This document shows, piece by piece, positions 27,309-36,476 of a stretch of DNA of 64,000 nt (positions are counted from its first letter, which is position 1; each line of letters opens with the position of its first letter). The notes beneath the pieces were generated by a model. It searched no databases, was not told where the DNA came from, and saw nothing but the letters and a program-made list of their open reading frames with translations. The position numbers and the translations under genes are program-made. This stretch comes from Marinovum sp034669705 (lineage in GTDB: Bacteria; Pseudomonadota; Alphaproteobacteria; Rhodobacterales; Rhodobacteraceae). The stretch lies in NCBI RefSeq assembly GCF_034669705.1, contig NZ_JAXMOR010000016.1, positions 45,681 through 109,680 on the forward strand, in the 5' to 3' direction.

Positions 27309-27838
27309 TGGCCGGGCCGACTGACAGTCACGCGGGCAGCCACGCGGGCGCCGGCGTTCTTGCGCTGATCGTCAAGATGCTGGAGATCTTCTCCAGCATC
27401 GTTCTGGCGCTGATGATGCTGCTGACCTTCGTGGATGTCGTCGGCCGCTATCTCCTCGGCGCTCCGATCTTCGGGGCGTCGGAAATGATCTCGGTGATGC
27501 TGGCGCTGGTGATCTTTGCCGGTCTCGGCATTGCCAATGCCCGCGACAAGCACATCGTGGTCGAGCTGTTCGACACGCAGGTGCGGGCGATCTCGCCGCG
27601 GGTTTATGACATCGCGGTGCAGGGGCTGTCGCTCTGCGTGATGGGCCTGATCGTCTATGTCCTGTTCGAGGCGGCGCTGCACGCGGCCGAGGTGAATTCG
27701 CGCACCATCGTCCTTGAATGGCCGTTATCCTGGGTCTTCGGCATCGTCGCCGGACTGGCGGCGGTGAGCGTGGTCTGCCAGGTGCTCGGGCTGATGACCG
27801 GCACCGGCCGGGCCGAGAAGCATGTGGAGGACCTCTGA
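27308..27838 (+). CDS. TRAP transporter small permease, DctQ type
   Basis: 176-aa membrane protein with four predicted helices. LLTFVDVVGRYLLGAPIFGASEM is the family hallmark, near residues 40-62. Its start overlaps the DctP stop by one base and its stop overlaps the DctM start by one base (TGATG both times), so all three TRAP genes are coupled. Confidence 0.9.
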   Translation: MAGPTDSHAGSHAGAGVLALIVKMLEIFSSIVLALMMLLTFVDVVGRYLLGAPIFGASEMISVMLALVIFAGLGIANARDKHIVVELFDTQVRAISPRVYDIAVQGLSLCVMGLIVYVLFEAALHAAEVNSRTIVLEWPLSWVFGIVAGLAAVSVVCQVLGLMTGTGRAEKHVEDL

Positions 27839-29133
27839 TGGTCAGTGCCCTGATCGGTTTTGCTGCCCTGCTCGGGCTCTGTTTCCTTGGGTTCCGCGTC
27901 GGCTTTGCCACGCTGGTGGTGGGTTTCATAGGCTTCGGCCTGCAACGCGGCTTCGAGGCCTCGCTGGCCATGGTCGGCCAGCAGGTGCTCGAAGACAGCA
28001 TGAACTACAACCTCAGCGTGATCCCGCTGTTCATCCTGATGGGCGTCTTCATCGTCCATGCGCGGATCTCCAAGGATCTCTACGATGCGGCCTATGCCGG
28101 GCTCGGCAAGTACCGCGGCGGGCTGGCGCTGGCCACGGTGCTGGCGGCGGGCGGCTTTTCCGCCGTCTGCGGCTCGACGCTGGCGACGGCGGCCACCATG
28201 GCCAAGGTCGCCATGCCGCCGATGAAGACCTACAAGTATTCCGACAAGCTGGCCGCCGGTACCATTGCCGCGGGCGGCACGCTGGGCATCATGATCCCGC
28301 CCTCGGTGCCGCTGGTGATCTACGGTCTGATCGCCGAACAGGACATCGGGTTGCTGTTTATCGCCGGCATCCTGCCGGGGCTGCTTCTGGTCACGCTCTT
28401 CATGATCTGCGTCGGCATCGTGGTGCGCCGCGATCCGCTGGCGGCCCCCGCGGCGCCGCCGCTGGAGCCGGCGCGCAAGAAGGAGGCCATTCGCGGCACC
28501 CTGCCGGTGCTGATCCTCTTTCTCGTGGTGCTGGGCGGCATCTACACCGGCGCCTTCACCGCCACCGAGGCCTCGGGCATCGGGGCCTTCGGCGCCGCGG
28601 TGATCGCCGTGCTGCGCGGCAACCTGCGCACCCTCGGCGAATGGAAGGAATGCCTGGCAGACGCCACGGTGACCACCGCGACGATCTTCATCGTGCTCCT
28701 GGGCGCCATCGTGTTCTCGCAGTTCATCAACCTGTCGGGCCTGCCCTACGACCTGCTGGATTTCGTCGATGAATACGAGCTATCGCCGATGCAGCTGGTC
28801 ATCTTCGTCTGCATCATCGCCATCCTCATGGGCATGGTGTTCGAGGCGATCGGCATCCTCGTGCTGCTGGTGCCGGTGTTCCTGCCGGCGCTGCAGATCA
28901 GCGGCATCGACATGATCTGGTTCGGCATCCTGGTGGTGCTGGTCTCGGAGATCGGGCTGATCACGCCGCCCATCGGCATGAACGTCTTCGTGGTGAAATC
29001 GGTGCTGCCCGACGTCAAGCTCGGCGCGATCTTCCGCGGCGTGACACCCTATATCATCGCCTTGGTCGTCGGGCTGATCCTTGTGCTGATCTTCCCGCCC
29101 ATCGCCACCTTCCTTCCCGGACTGATGAGATAA
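27838..29133 (+). CDS. TRAP transporter large permease, DctM type
   Basis: 431-aa membrane protein with about twelve hydrophobic segments. Family landmarks are GGFSAVCGSTLATAATMAKV, GGTLGIMIPPSVPLVIYG, ATEASGIGAFGA and LVSEIGLITPPIGMNVFVVK. It couples Na+ or H+ entry to uptake of the DctP-bound organic acid. It ends 4 bp before the sulfatase gene, which makes importer and hydrolase one functional pair. Confidence 0.93.
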   Translation: MVSALIGFAALLGLCFLGFRVGFATLVVGFIGFGLQRGFEASLAMVGQQVLEDSMNYNLSVIPLFILMGVFIVHARISKDLYDAAYAGLGKYRGGLALATVLAAGGFSAVCGSTLATAATMAKVAMPPMKTYKYSDKLAAGTIAAGGTLGIMIPPSVPLVIYGLIAEQDIGLLFIAGILPGLLLVTLFMICVGIVVRRDPLAAPAAPPLEPARKKEAIRGTLPVLILFLVVLGGIYTGAFTATEASGIGAFGAAVIAVLRGNLRTLGEWKECLADATVTTATIFIVLLGAIVFSQFINLSGLPYDLLDFVDEYELSPMQLVIFVCIIAILMGMVFEAIGILVLLVPVFLPALQISGIDMIWFGILVVLVSEIGLITPPIGMNVFVVKSVLPDVKLGAIFRGVTPYIIALVVGLILVLIFPPIATFLPGLMR

Positions 29134-29137
29134 CCGC

Positions 29138-30727
29138 ATGACAAAGATCAAGAACATCCTCTTCATCATGGCTGACCAGCTGCGCTGGGATTACCTGTCG
29201 TGCTATGGCCATCCGCATCTCGACACGCCCAATATCGACAAGCTGGCCAGCAAAGGCGTCCGTTTCGACCGCGCCTATGTGCAATCGCCGGTCTGCGGGC
29301 CGTCGCGCGCCTCGACCTATACCGGGCGCACGGTGTTCAGCCATGGCGCCACCTGGAACCGGGTGCCGCTGCCACTGGGCGAGTTGACCATCGGCGACTA
29401 CCTGCGGCCCCAGGGGATGACGACGGCGGTGGTCGGCAAGACCCACATGATCCCCGACCGCGAGGGCATGGCACGGCTGGGCGTCGACCCCGGCGGCGAG
29501 ATCGGCATCAAGGTCAGCCAGCCGGGCTTTGACCCCTATGAGCGTGACGACGGTCTGCACCCCGACGGTGTGCTCTCGGCCAAGGGCGGCAAGCTGGCCT
29601 ATAACGACTGGCTGCGCGCAAAGGGGTATGACGGAGACAACCCCTGGGACCGCTATGCCAATTCCGCCGAAGGCGAGGACGGCGAGGTGCTCTCGGGCTG
29701 GTATCTGAAGAACTCCAACCTGCCGGCGCGGGTAAAGGAAGAGCATTCAGAGACCGCCTACATGACCATGCGCGCGCAGGAATTCATCGAGGAAATGGGC
29801 GACCAGCCCTGGCTCCTGCACCTCAGCTACATCAAGCCGCACTGGCCCTATATCGCGCCGGCGCCTTACCACGACATGTATGGCCCCGAGACCTTCCTGC
29901 CGCTCCACCGCAGCGAGGAGGAGCGTGCCGATCCCAACCCGGTCTATGACGCCTTCATGCAGCTGGAAGTCTCAGAGACCTTCTCGATGCAGGGCGCGCG
30001 CGAGGTGGTTCTGCCGGCCTACATGGGGCTGATCAAGCAGATTGATGACCACCTCGGGCGGTTGTTTGCCTGGCTTGAGGAAACCGGCCGCGACCGCGAC
30101 ACGATGATCGTGCTGACCTCGGATCACGGCGATTACCTCGGCGATCACTGGATGGGCGAGAAAGAGCTGTTTCACGAATGCTCGGTGCGGGTGCCGCTGA
30201 TCATCTGCGATCCGCGCCCGGAGGCCGATGCCACCCGCGGCACCGCTTCGGAGGCGCTGGTCGAGGCCATCGACCTGCTGCCCACCTTCCTGGAGGCCAC
30301 CGAAGCACCGCCGGCGGAACACCGGCTCGAGGGGCGCTCGCTGATGCCGCTCCTGCGCGGCGAGACGCCGGACGACTGGCGCGACGCGGTTCTGTCGGAG
30401 ATCGACTATGCCTTCTACGCGGCGCGCGAGACACTGGGCGTCGGCCCGTCTGAGGCGCGCGGCTACATGCTGCGCAGCGAGCGGTGGAAATACGTCTACT
30501 TCCGGGGCTTCCCGCCGCAGCTCTTCGATCTGGAGACCGACCCGGACGAGTTCCACGACCTCGGCTGCGACCCGGACCATGCGGACATCCGCGCCGAGAT
30601 GCAGGCGGCGCTGTTTGACCGGCTGACCGGGCGCAAGAACCGGGTGTCGATGACCGACGAAGGTGTGCGGGCGCTGCGCCGCGACGAGACCGCCTCGGGC
30701 ATCCTGATCGGCAAATGGGGCGCGTGA
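29138..30727 (+). CDS. Sulfatase / phosphonate-monoester-hydrolase-like enzyme
   Basis: 529-aa alkaline-phosphatase-superfamily hydrolase. The formylglycine motif C53-G-P-S-R lies in SPVCGPSRASTYTGR. Metal-site segments are MADQLRWD (about 11-18) and TSDHGDYLGDH (about 327-337), and K101 in GKTH may also line the site. The VCGPSR...SHGATWNRVPL pattern is shared with phosphonate monoester hydrolases, so sulfate, phosphate diester or phosphonate ester cleavage are all possible. No signal peptide, hence cytoplasmic, acting after TRAP import. It has low similarity to the sulfatase at 357-1946 apart from the core. Last tightly packed gene of the long run. Confidence 0.88.
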   Translation: MTKIKNILFIMADQLRWDYLSCYGHPHLDTPNIDKLASKGVRFDRAYVQSPVCGPSRASTYTGRTVFSHGATWNRVPLPLGELTIGDYLRPQGMTTAVVGKTHMIPDREGMARLGVDPGGEIGIKVSQPGFDPYERDDGLHPDGVLSAKGGKLAYNDWLRAKGYDGDNPWDRYANSAEGEDGEVLSGWYLKNSNLPARVKEEHSETAYMTMRAQEFIEEMGDQPWLLHLSYIKPHWPYIAPAPYHDMYGPETFLPLHRSEEERADPNPVYDAFMQLEVSETFSMQGAREVVLPAYMGLIKQIDDHLGRLFAWLEETGRDRDTMIVLTSDHGDYLGDHWMGEKELFHECSVRVPLIICDPRPEADATRGTASEALVEAIDLLPTFLEATEAPPAEHRLEGRSLMPLLRGETPDDWRDAVLSEIDYAFYAARETLGVGPSEARGYMLRSERWKYVYFRGFPPQLFDLETDPDEFHDLGCDPDHADIRAEMQAALFDRLTGRKNRVSMTDEGVRALRRDETASGILIGKWGA

Positions 30728-30841
30728 CCTGCCACCCGGCCGGGCGGCCAGCGCAGGTGTCCGGCCAAATCGGCGCCCAGAGCCTCACCGGAGCGGTCTT
30801 GCCGGTTGACGCCGGCGGGACCGCGGCCTGAAGGTATCGCC

Positions 30842-32764
30842 ATGCGCAACAAGATCGTGTCCCCCGCCGAAGCTGCCGCCCTGATCAAGGACGGCGATAC
30901 GCTCACCACCTCGGGATTCGTCGGGATCGGCGTGCCGGACGAGCTTCTGGCCGCCGTCGAGGCGCGGTTTCTCGAGACCGGGCATCCGCGCGACCTGGGT
31001 CTCGTCTTCGCGGCGGGACAGGGCGACGGCAAGGTGCGCGGGCTCAACCGGTTGGGGCATGAGGGGCTTCTGAGGCGGGTGATCGGCGGGCATTGGGGGC
31101 TGATCCCCAAGGTGGCGGCGCTGGCCGTGGCGGGCAAGATCGAGGGCTGGAACCTGCCGCAGGGCTGCATCAGCCAGCTGTATCGCGACATCGCGGCGGG
31201 CAAACCGGGGATGCTGTCGAAAGTGGGGCTCGAGACCTTTGTCGATCCGCGCAATGGCGGCGGCGCGATTAACGATCTGTCAACCGACTCTCAGGTAGAC
31301 CTGATGCAGATCGGCGACGAGGAGGTGTTGTTCTACAAGTCACAGCGGCTCACCGTGGCGCTGTTGCGTGGCACCACGGCGGACGAGGCCGGCAATATCA
31401 CCATGGAGCGCGAGGCGCTGACCATCGACAACCTGGCGCAGGCCATGGCGGTCAAGAACGCCGGCGGTGTGGTGATCGTGCAGGTCGAGCGGGTGGCACG
31501 GGCCCGGACCTTGCCCGCCCGCGAGGTGCAGATTCCCGGCATCCTGGTGGATGCGGTGGTGGTGGCACGGCCCGAGAACCATGTGCAGACCTATGCGACG
31601 ACGTTCAGCCAGGGCTTCACCGGGCGAATGCGCGCGCCCGAGGGCGAGATCCCGGCCATGCGGCTCGACGCGCGCAAGGTGATCGCGCGCCGCTGCGCCT
31701 TTGAGCTGCCGGTCAACGGCGTGGTCAACCTCGGCATCGGCATGCCCGAAGGGGTGGCCTCTGTCGCGGCAGAGGAGGGGCTGCTCGAGCACCTGACACT
31801 GACGGCAGAGCCGGGGGTCATCGGCGGCCAGCCTGCCTCCGGGCTTGATTTCGGCGCGGCGGTCAATACCGACGCGGTGATTGCGCAGAACGCGCAGTTC
31901 GATTTCTACGACGGCGGCGGACTCGACATGACCTGCCTCGGGCTGGCGCAGGCCGACCGGCAGGGCAACGTCAACGTCTCCCGCTTTGGTGCGCGGCTGG
32001 CCGGGGCGGGCGGCTTCATCAATATCTCGCAGAACGCGAGGGCGGTGGTCTTTGCGGGCACCTTCACCGCCAAGGGGCTCGAGATCGCGGTCACTGACCA
32101 GGGCGTCGAGATCCTGCGCGAGGGCGCGCAGCGCAAGTTCCTGAGCGACGTCGAGCAGATCACCTTTTCCGGCGGACGGGCCGCACGGCTGGGCCAGAAG
32201 GTGCTCTATGTGACCGAGCGCTGCGTCTTTGAGCTGACCGAACGCGGCTTGAAGCTCATCGAGGTGGCTCCGGGCATCGACGCCGAGAGGCAGATCATCG
32301 GCTTGATGGACGTGCCGCCGATCGTCGACGAGATCGTGCCGATGGACCACCGGATCTTCGCCGACAAGGAGATGGCGCTGCGGGTCGACCTGCTGCATCT
32401 CGACCTTGCCGACCGGATTGCACTGGATGCCGAGACCGACCGGCTGTTCCTCAACTTCGAGAAGATGCGGGTGCGCAGGTGGGACGAGGTGCAGCGCGTC
32501 GGCGAAATGGTGGCGCAGGTCTGCGCGCCGCATGGCCGGCGGGTCGATGTGCTGGTGAACTACGACGGGTTTCGCATCGACGACCTGCTGGAGGCCGACT
32601 GGGCGCGGATGGTGGCTGCCCTGCACCGCGACTACTATCGCACCGTTTCGCGCTATTCGGGCTCTGCCTTCATGCGGATGAAGCTGGGCGAGGTCTTTCC
32701 CCACGCCCGCACCCATATCTTCGAGACGTCCGAACAGGCGCGCGGTTTTCTCGATGGCACCTAG
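30842..32764 (+). CDS. Acyl-CoA:acetate/3-ketoacid (propionate-type) CoA-transferase with C-terminal extension
   Basis: 640-aa family I CoA-transferase. The alpha half opens with MRNKIVSPAEAAALIKDGDTL; the beta half holds the catalytic Glu in LTAEPGVIGGQPASG and VVNLGIGMPEGV. The single-chain alpha+beta layout resembles propionate CoA-transferase/YdiF, usually near 520-530 aa; here about 110-120 extra residues follow (from around LHLDLADRIALD to the end). GAAGG precedes the ATG. It is 114 bp after the sulfatase on the same strand, so cotranscription is plausible. It could activate the acid products or recycle acetoacetate from the BKACE reaction. Confidence 0.88.
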   Translation: MRNKIVSPAEAAALIKDGDTLTTSGFVGIGVPDELLAAVEARFLETGHPRDLGLVFAAGQGDGKVRGLNRLGHEGLLRRVIGGHWGLIPKVAALAVAGKIEGWNLPQGCISQLYRDIAAGKPGMLSKVGLETFVDPRNGGGAINDLSTDSQVDLMQIGDEEVLFYKSQRLTVALLRGTTADEAGNITMEREALTIDNLAQAMAVKNAGGVVIVQVERVARARTLPAREVQIPGILVDAVVVARPENHVQTYATTFSQGFTGRMRAPEGEIPAMRLDARKVIARRCAFELPVNGVVNLGIGMPEGVASVAAEEGLLEHLTLTAEPGVIGGQPASGLDFGAAVNTDAVIAQNAQFDFYDGGGLDMTCLGLAQADRQGNVNVSRFGARLAGAGGFINISQNARAVVFAGTFTAKGLEIAVTDQGVEILREGAQRKFLSDVEQITFSGGRAARLGQKVLYVTERCVFELTERGLKLIEVAPGIDAERQIIGLMDVPPIVDEIVPMDHRIFADKEMALRVDLLHLDLADRIALDAETDRLFLNFEKMRVRRWDEVQRVGEMVAQVCAPHGRRVDVLVNYDGFRIDDLLEADWARMVAALHRDYYRTVSRYSGSAFMRMKLGEVFPHARTHIFETSEQARGFLDGT

Positions 32765-33035
32765 CTCCTGCGCCTGCTGCGACGGTCGCGCCCCGCGCCC
32801 CGGCTTCAGGCCGACCGCAGCCCGATCCCGCACGCCTGTCCGCCAGGGAATGCCGGGTTGAAACGGGTCGCCGGCGCCACTGTCTCAAGGCGACAGAGAC
32901 GCAGGGGGGCAACAGCGCCGCGTCCGATTTCGCTGTTCTTCACCGTCTCGGCTGGTATTGGCCCTCTGGCCGCTGGTGCAGGCCCGGAACACGGCGCGCC
33001 CGGCGGTATGACTGCTTGCCTGACGGAGTGCCCAC

Positions 33036-34814
33036 ATGTCTGACCGCCTGTCGATGCTCTCGCCGCGCCGGCCCTGGATGTCGCGGATCAACCGCGCCAC
33101 GCTGGGGGCCGATGCGCTGGCGGGGCTGACAAACGCCGCCATCGTCCTGCCACAGGGCGTGGCCTTCGCCATCATCGCCGGGCTGCCGCCGCATTACGGG
33201 CTGTTCACCGCGATGATCACCACGGCGGTGGCGGCCTTCTGGGGCTCGTCGAGCGTCATGGTCTCGGGGCCGACCACCGCGATCTCGGCGGTGCTCTTCA
33301 CCGCGTTGTCGGGCCATGCGGTGCCGGGAACCGAGCTCTATATCGCGCTGGCGCTGACCGTCACGGTGATGGTCGGGCTTATTCAGCTGGCGGCGGGGCT
33401 GGCCCGGCTTGGCGGGCTGATCGCCTTTATCTCGCATTCGGTGATCGTGGGGTTCACCGCCGCGGCGGCGATCCTGATCGGCGTGTCGCAACTGGGCGGC
33501 GCGCTGGGGGTGCAGGTGGCCGGCGGCGGCGGCGTCTACGAGCGGCTCTCGGGGCTGATCGGCGCCATTGGCGGCACCAGCCCGGTGGCGGTTGCCATTG
33601 CCGCGGTCACCTTGCTCAGCATCCTGGTGATCCAGCGCATCGACAAGCGCATCCCGGCCTATATCGTGGCGCTCGCCGCCGGGGCGGGCATGGGCTGGGC
33701 GCTCGATGCGCCGGCGCAAGGCATCGCCATGTTCGCCGCGCTGCCCGCCGTCATCCCGAGCTTCCTGGTCCCGGATGTCGCGACCTCCGAGATCTTTGAC
33801 TTGCTGCCGGCCGCTGCCACCATCGCCTTTGTCGGGTTGCTCGAGGCGATCTCGATCGGCCGGTCCTTCGCCGTCCGCCGCGGCGAGCGGTTTGACGCCA
33901 ACCAGGAGATCGTGGGGCAGGGGCTGTCAAACACCATCGGCGGCTTCTTTCAGTCCTACGCGGGCTCGGGCTCCTTCACCCGCTCCGGGCTGAACGCCGA
34001 CTCGGGCGCGCAGACGCCGATGGCGGCGCTGATGGCGGCTGCCTTCCTGCTGGTGCTTCTGCTGATCCTCGCGCCGCTGGTGACCTATATCCCGGTGCCG
34101 GCGATCTCGGGGATCATCCTCTATGTCGCCTGGCGGCTCATCAATTTTGCCGAGATCCGTCACATCCTGCGCAGCCGGGCCGAGACCGCGATCCTTGCCG
34201 CGACCTTCTTCACCGGCATCCTGACCCATCTGGAGCTGGCCATCGTCGCGGGTGTCATCGCCTCGCTGGTGCTGTTTCTCTACGACAGCGCGAATCCCTC
34301 GATCGGGATCGGCGCGCCGACCGAGATCAATGGCCACCGCTGCTTTCGCAATGCCGATGCCTACGAGCTGCCGGAATGCCCGCAGTTGCGGATGCTGCGG
34401 CTGAACGGGCCGCTGTTCTTTGCCTCGGTCGATGCGGTCGAAGCCGCGATGCGCGAACGCGATCTCAGCCACCCGCACCAGACCACCCAGGTCTTCACCC
34501 TCAAGGGCACCGAGAAGATCGACATGGCGGGCGCGGATTTCCTGATCTCGGAAATCCGGCGGGCGCGCCGGGCCGGCGGCGACTTTCACATCATCGCCAT
34601 CTTTCCCGGCATGCTGCGGCGGTTGGCGCGGCTGGGGGTGCTCAAGGCGCTGGGCGAGGACAACCTGCATGGTGGCAAGTCCGGCGCCATCGCCGCCGCG
34701 GTGCCGACGCTGCGCGACGATATCTGCCGCGACTGCAGCCTGCGGGTGTTCTCGGAATGCCGCTTCCGGCCGGGTGGCGCGGCAGAGGATGGCAGCCCGC
34801 GCCGGGCGGGGTAG
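33036..34814 (+). CDS. SulP-family anion transporter with STAS domain and C-terminal Cys motif
   Basis: 592-aa inner-membrane transporter. The hydrophobic core (about 25-420) carries LPQGVAFAIIAGLPPHYGLF and YAGSGSFTRSGLNADSGAQT, both standard for SulP. A cytoplasmic STAS domain (about 440-550) contains LNGPLFFASVDAVE and LKGTEKIDMAGADFL. The tail after STAS contains C564-x2-C567-x7-C575 (ICRDCSLRVFSEC), a potential metal or redox site. The substrate could be sulfate, bicarbonate or dicarboxylate. Sulfate released by the nearby sulfatases is an attractive but unproven link. A hairpin terminator follows. Confidence 0.92.
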   Translation: MSDRLSMLSPRRPWMSRINRATLGADALAGLTNAAIVLPQGVAFAIIAGLPPHYGLFTAMITTAVAAFWGSSSVMVSGPTTAISAVLFTALSGHAVPGTELYIALALTVTVMVGLIQLAAGLARLGGLIAFISHSVIVGFTAAAAILIGVSQLGGALGVQVAGGGGVYERLSGLIGAIGGTSPVAVAIAAVTLLSILVIQRIDKRIPAYIVALAAGAGMGWALDAPAQGIAMFAALPAVIPSFLVPDVATSEIFDLLPAAATIAFVGLLEAISIGRSFAVRRGERFDANQEIVGQGLSNTIGGFFQSYAGSGSFTRSGLNADSGAQTPMAALMAAAFLLVLLLILAPLVTYIPVPAISGIILYVAWRLINFAEIRHILRSRAETAILAATFFTGILTHLELAIVAGVIASLVLFLYDSANPSIGIGAPTEINGHRCFRNADAYELPECPQLRMLRLNGPLFFASVDAVEAAMRERDLSHPHQTTQVFTLKGTEKIDMAGADFLISEIRRARRAGGDFHIIAIFPGMLRRLARLGVLKALGEDNLHGGKSGAIAAAVPTLRDDICRDCSLRVFSECRFRPGGAAEDGSPRRAG

Positions 34815-34820
34815 CGGGCA

Positions 34821-34841
34821 GGGGCCGGAGACACCGGCCCC
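34821..34841 (+). terminator. Likely terminator after the SulP gene
   Basis: GGGGCCGG / CCGGCCCC stem of 8 bp with loop AGACA, followed by CACTTTAT. It lies just after the SulP stop and before the convergent YihY gene. The T tract is poor, so efficiency is uncertain. Confidence 0.55.
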
Positions 34842-34985
34842 CACTTTATGCAGATCGGGCCGGGCTGTCCGGCTGTGGTGGGGCTCAGGCCGCGGCGGGA
34901 TCGGTGGCCGTGATCGTCTGGGGTGCGCGTCACCGTACCGTCCCTGCAACACCATGACGGAGGCGGCCCAGGCCCCGGCGGCACC

Positions 34986-36362
34986 TCACTCCTGCGCCAA
35001 CTCCGGGTCCGGGTCCGGGTCCGGAGAGGCCGCGTCGTCGCTCCGGACCACAAGAACCTCGGCCAGCGGCCGTCCGAGGATCCGCGCCTCGGCCTCGGAC
35101 AGCCCGATCAGCAACTCGTCCACTGCCGCGGTGCGTTGCACCAAATGATTGCGGACTTCCTGCGGGATCTCGCTGGTCTCGTTTGGCGGATGGCCGAGGG
35201 TCAGGTTGAGATCGGCCGCCAGGTCATAGACCGTGGTGGTCGACAGATCGCGGGTCAGTGCGACCTTGTCGTTCTCGGTCCGCACCAGGTATCCGGCCTG
35301 ATGCAGGGCGTCGAAGATCGCGTCGCGGGCCTCGAGCGGGGCGGATTCCACCAGGTCTTCCTCGCCGATGGTGCCGCCGTCCTGGGACTGGCGGTGCAGC
35401 TGCGCCAGAAGCGCCGCGGCGATCACCAGCTTGTCACAGGGGTGCAGGATTTCGGTGCGGACGCTGGTTCTGGCGACCAGCCAGTCGGGGATCGAAGCCG
35501 CAACCACCGCGCCGAAGATGATCACCGTCCAGGAGGCATAGACCCAGACCAGAAACACCGGCACCGCCGCGACCGCGCCGTAGATCGTTTGGTAGCTCGA
35601 GCCGGAGGTGAGGAAGGAATTGAACCCCCAGGACAGGAATTCGAACGCGATGGCGGCGATGCTGGCGCCGATCAGCGCATGCCAGATGCGCACCCGCCGC
35701 GCCGGCACCAGCACGAAGAGCGAAGCGAAGCCGACGATGCTGATCAGCAGGCCGAGTAGCTTGCTGACGAACCATGTCTCGGTCAGCGGCGTGGTCTCGT
35801 CGCCATCGGCAAAGCCTGGCAGATGCGCCCGGTCGAGCAGCACCAGCAGGTCAGAGGTCAGGGCGAAACTGGCACCGATCAGCAGCGGGCCAAGGGTCAG
35901 GATCGCCCAGAAGATCAGGAAGCGGACAAACAGCGGCCGCGGCCGCTCGACATGCCAGATCTGGTTCAGCGTCGCCTCGATGGTGCCGAGCAGCAGCACC
36001 GCCGTCACCGCAAGCGCCAGCACGCCAAAGGTGGTCAAGTCGCTGGCGTTCGAGGTGAAATCCGCCAGGTAGTCGGCAATCGCCGCGCCGGTTTCGGGCA
36101 CCACGGTCTCGAAGAACAGCGCCTGCATCCGTTCCTTGACCGCGTCGAAGGCCGGAAAGCTCGACAGGATCGAAAACGCGATCACCAGAAGCGGCACCAG
36201 CGCCAGCAGCGTCGAATAGGTCAGCGCCGCGGCCGAGGCGCTGAGCCGTTCGGTCAGGAACCGGCCGGCGGCGAAGATCGCGAATTGCCCGATGTTTCGG
36301 GGGATCGCGATGCGACGGCTGTCGTGGCCGGCAAACAGGTGTTTTTTCAAGGTTTCCAGCAT
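34986..36362 (-). CDS. YihY/virulence factor BrkB family membrane protein
   Basis: 458-aa inner-membrane protein with about six helices between residues 40 and 300. SASAAALTYSTLLALVPLL and GAVAAVPVFLVWVYASWTVIIFGA are family landmarks. Residues about 310-458 form a soluble cytoplasmic tail resembling a winged-helix region, ending in an Asp-Pro repeat (SPDPDPDPEL). The DNA for that repeat (35005-35022) is a perfect GGGTCC triplet, prone to slippage. Despite old annotation as RNase BN, the family has no settled function. Convergent with the SulP gene. Confidence 0.9.
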   Translation of the reverse strand: MLETLKKHLFAGHDSRRIAIPRNIGQFAIFAAGRFLTERLSASAAALTYSTLLALVPLLVIAFSILSSFPAFDAVKERMQALFFETVVPETGAAIADYLADFTSNASDLTTFGVLALAVTAVLLLGTIEATLNQIWHVERPRPLFVRFLIFWAILTLGPLLIGASFALTSDLLVLLDRAHLPGFADGDETTPLTETWFVSKLLGLLISIVGFASLFVLVPARRVRIWHALIGASIAAIAFEFLSWGFNSFLTSGSSYQTIYGAVAAVPVFLVWVYASWTVIIFGAVVAASIPDWLVARTSVRTEILHPCDKLVIAAALLAQLHRQSQDGGTIGEEDLVESAPLEARDAIFDALHQAGYLVRTENDKVALTRDLSTTTVYDLAADLNLTLGHPPNETSEIPQEVRNHLVQRTAAVDELLIGLSEAEARILGRPLAEVLVVRSDDAASPDPDPDPELAQE

Positions 36363-36476
36363 CTCACCAGCACTCTATTGCGAAACCCGGAAATTGGAAG
36401 CGCCATGGCACGGGCGGGGGCAATCAACCCCTTGTTCCCCCGTCGAAACCTCTGTCCCTGCGCGCAAAGGTCCGGT

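Noticed and set aside
35005..35022. Tandem GGGTCC repeat considered as a CRISPR or mobile-element scar
   Set aside because: It is a three-unit hexamer inside the YihY reading frame encoding Asp-Pro or Pro-Asp pairs; no spacers or flanking repeats.
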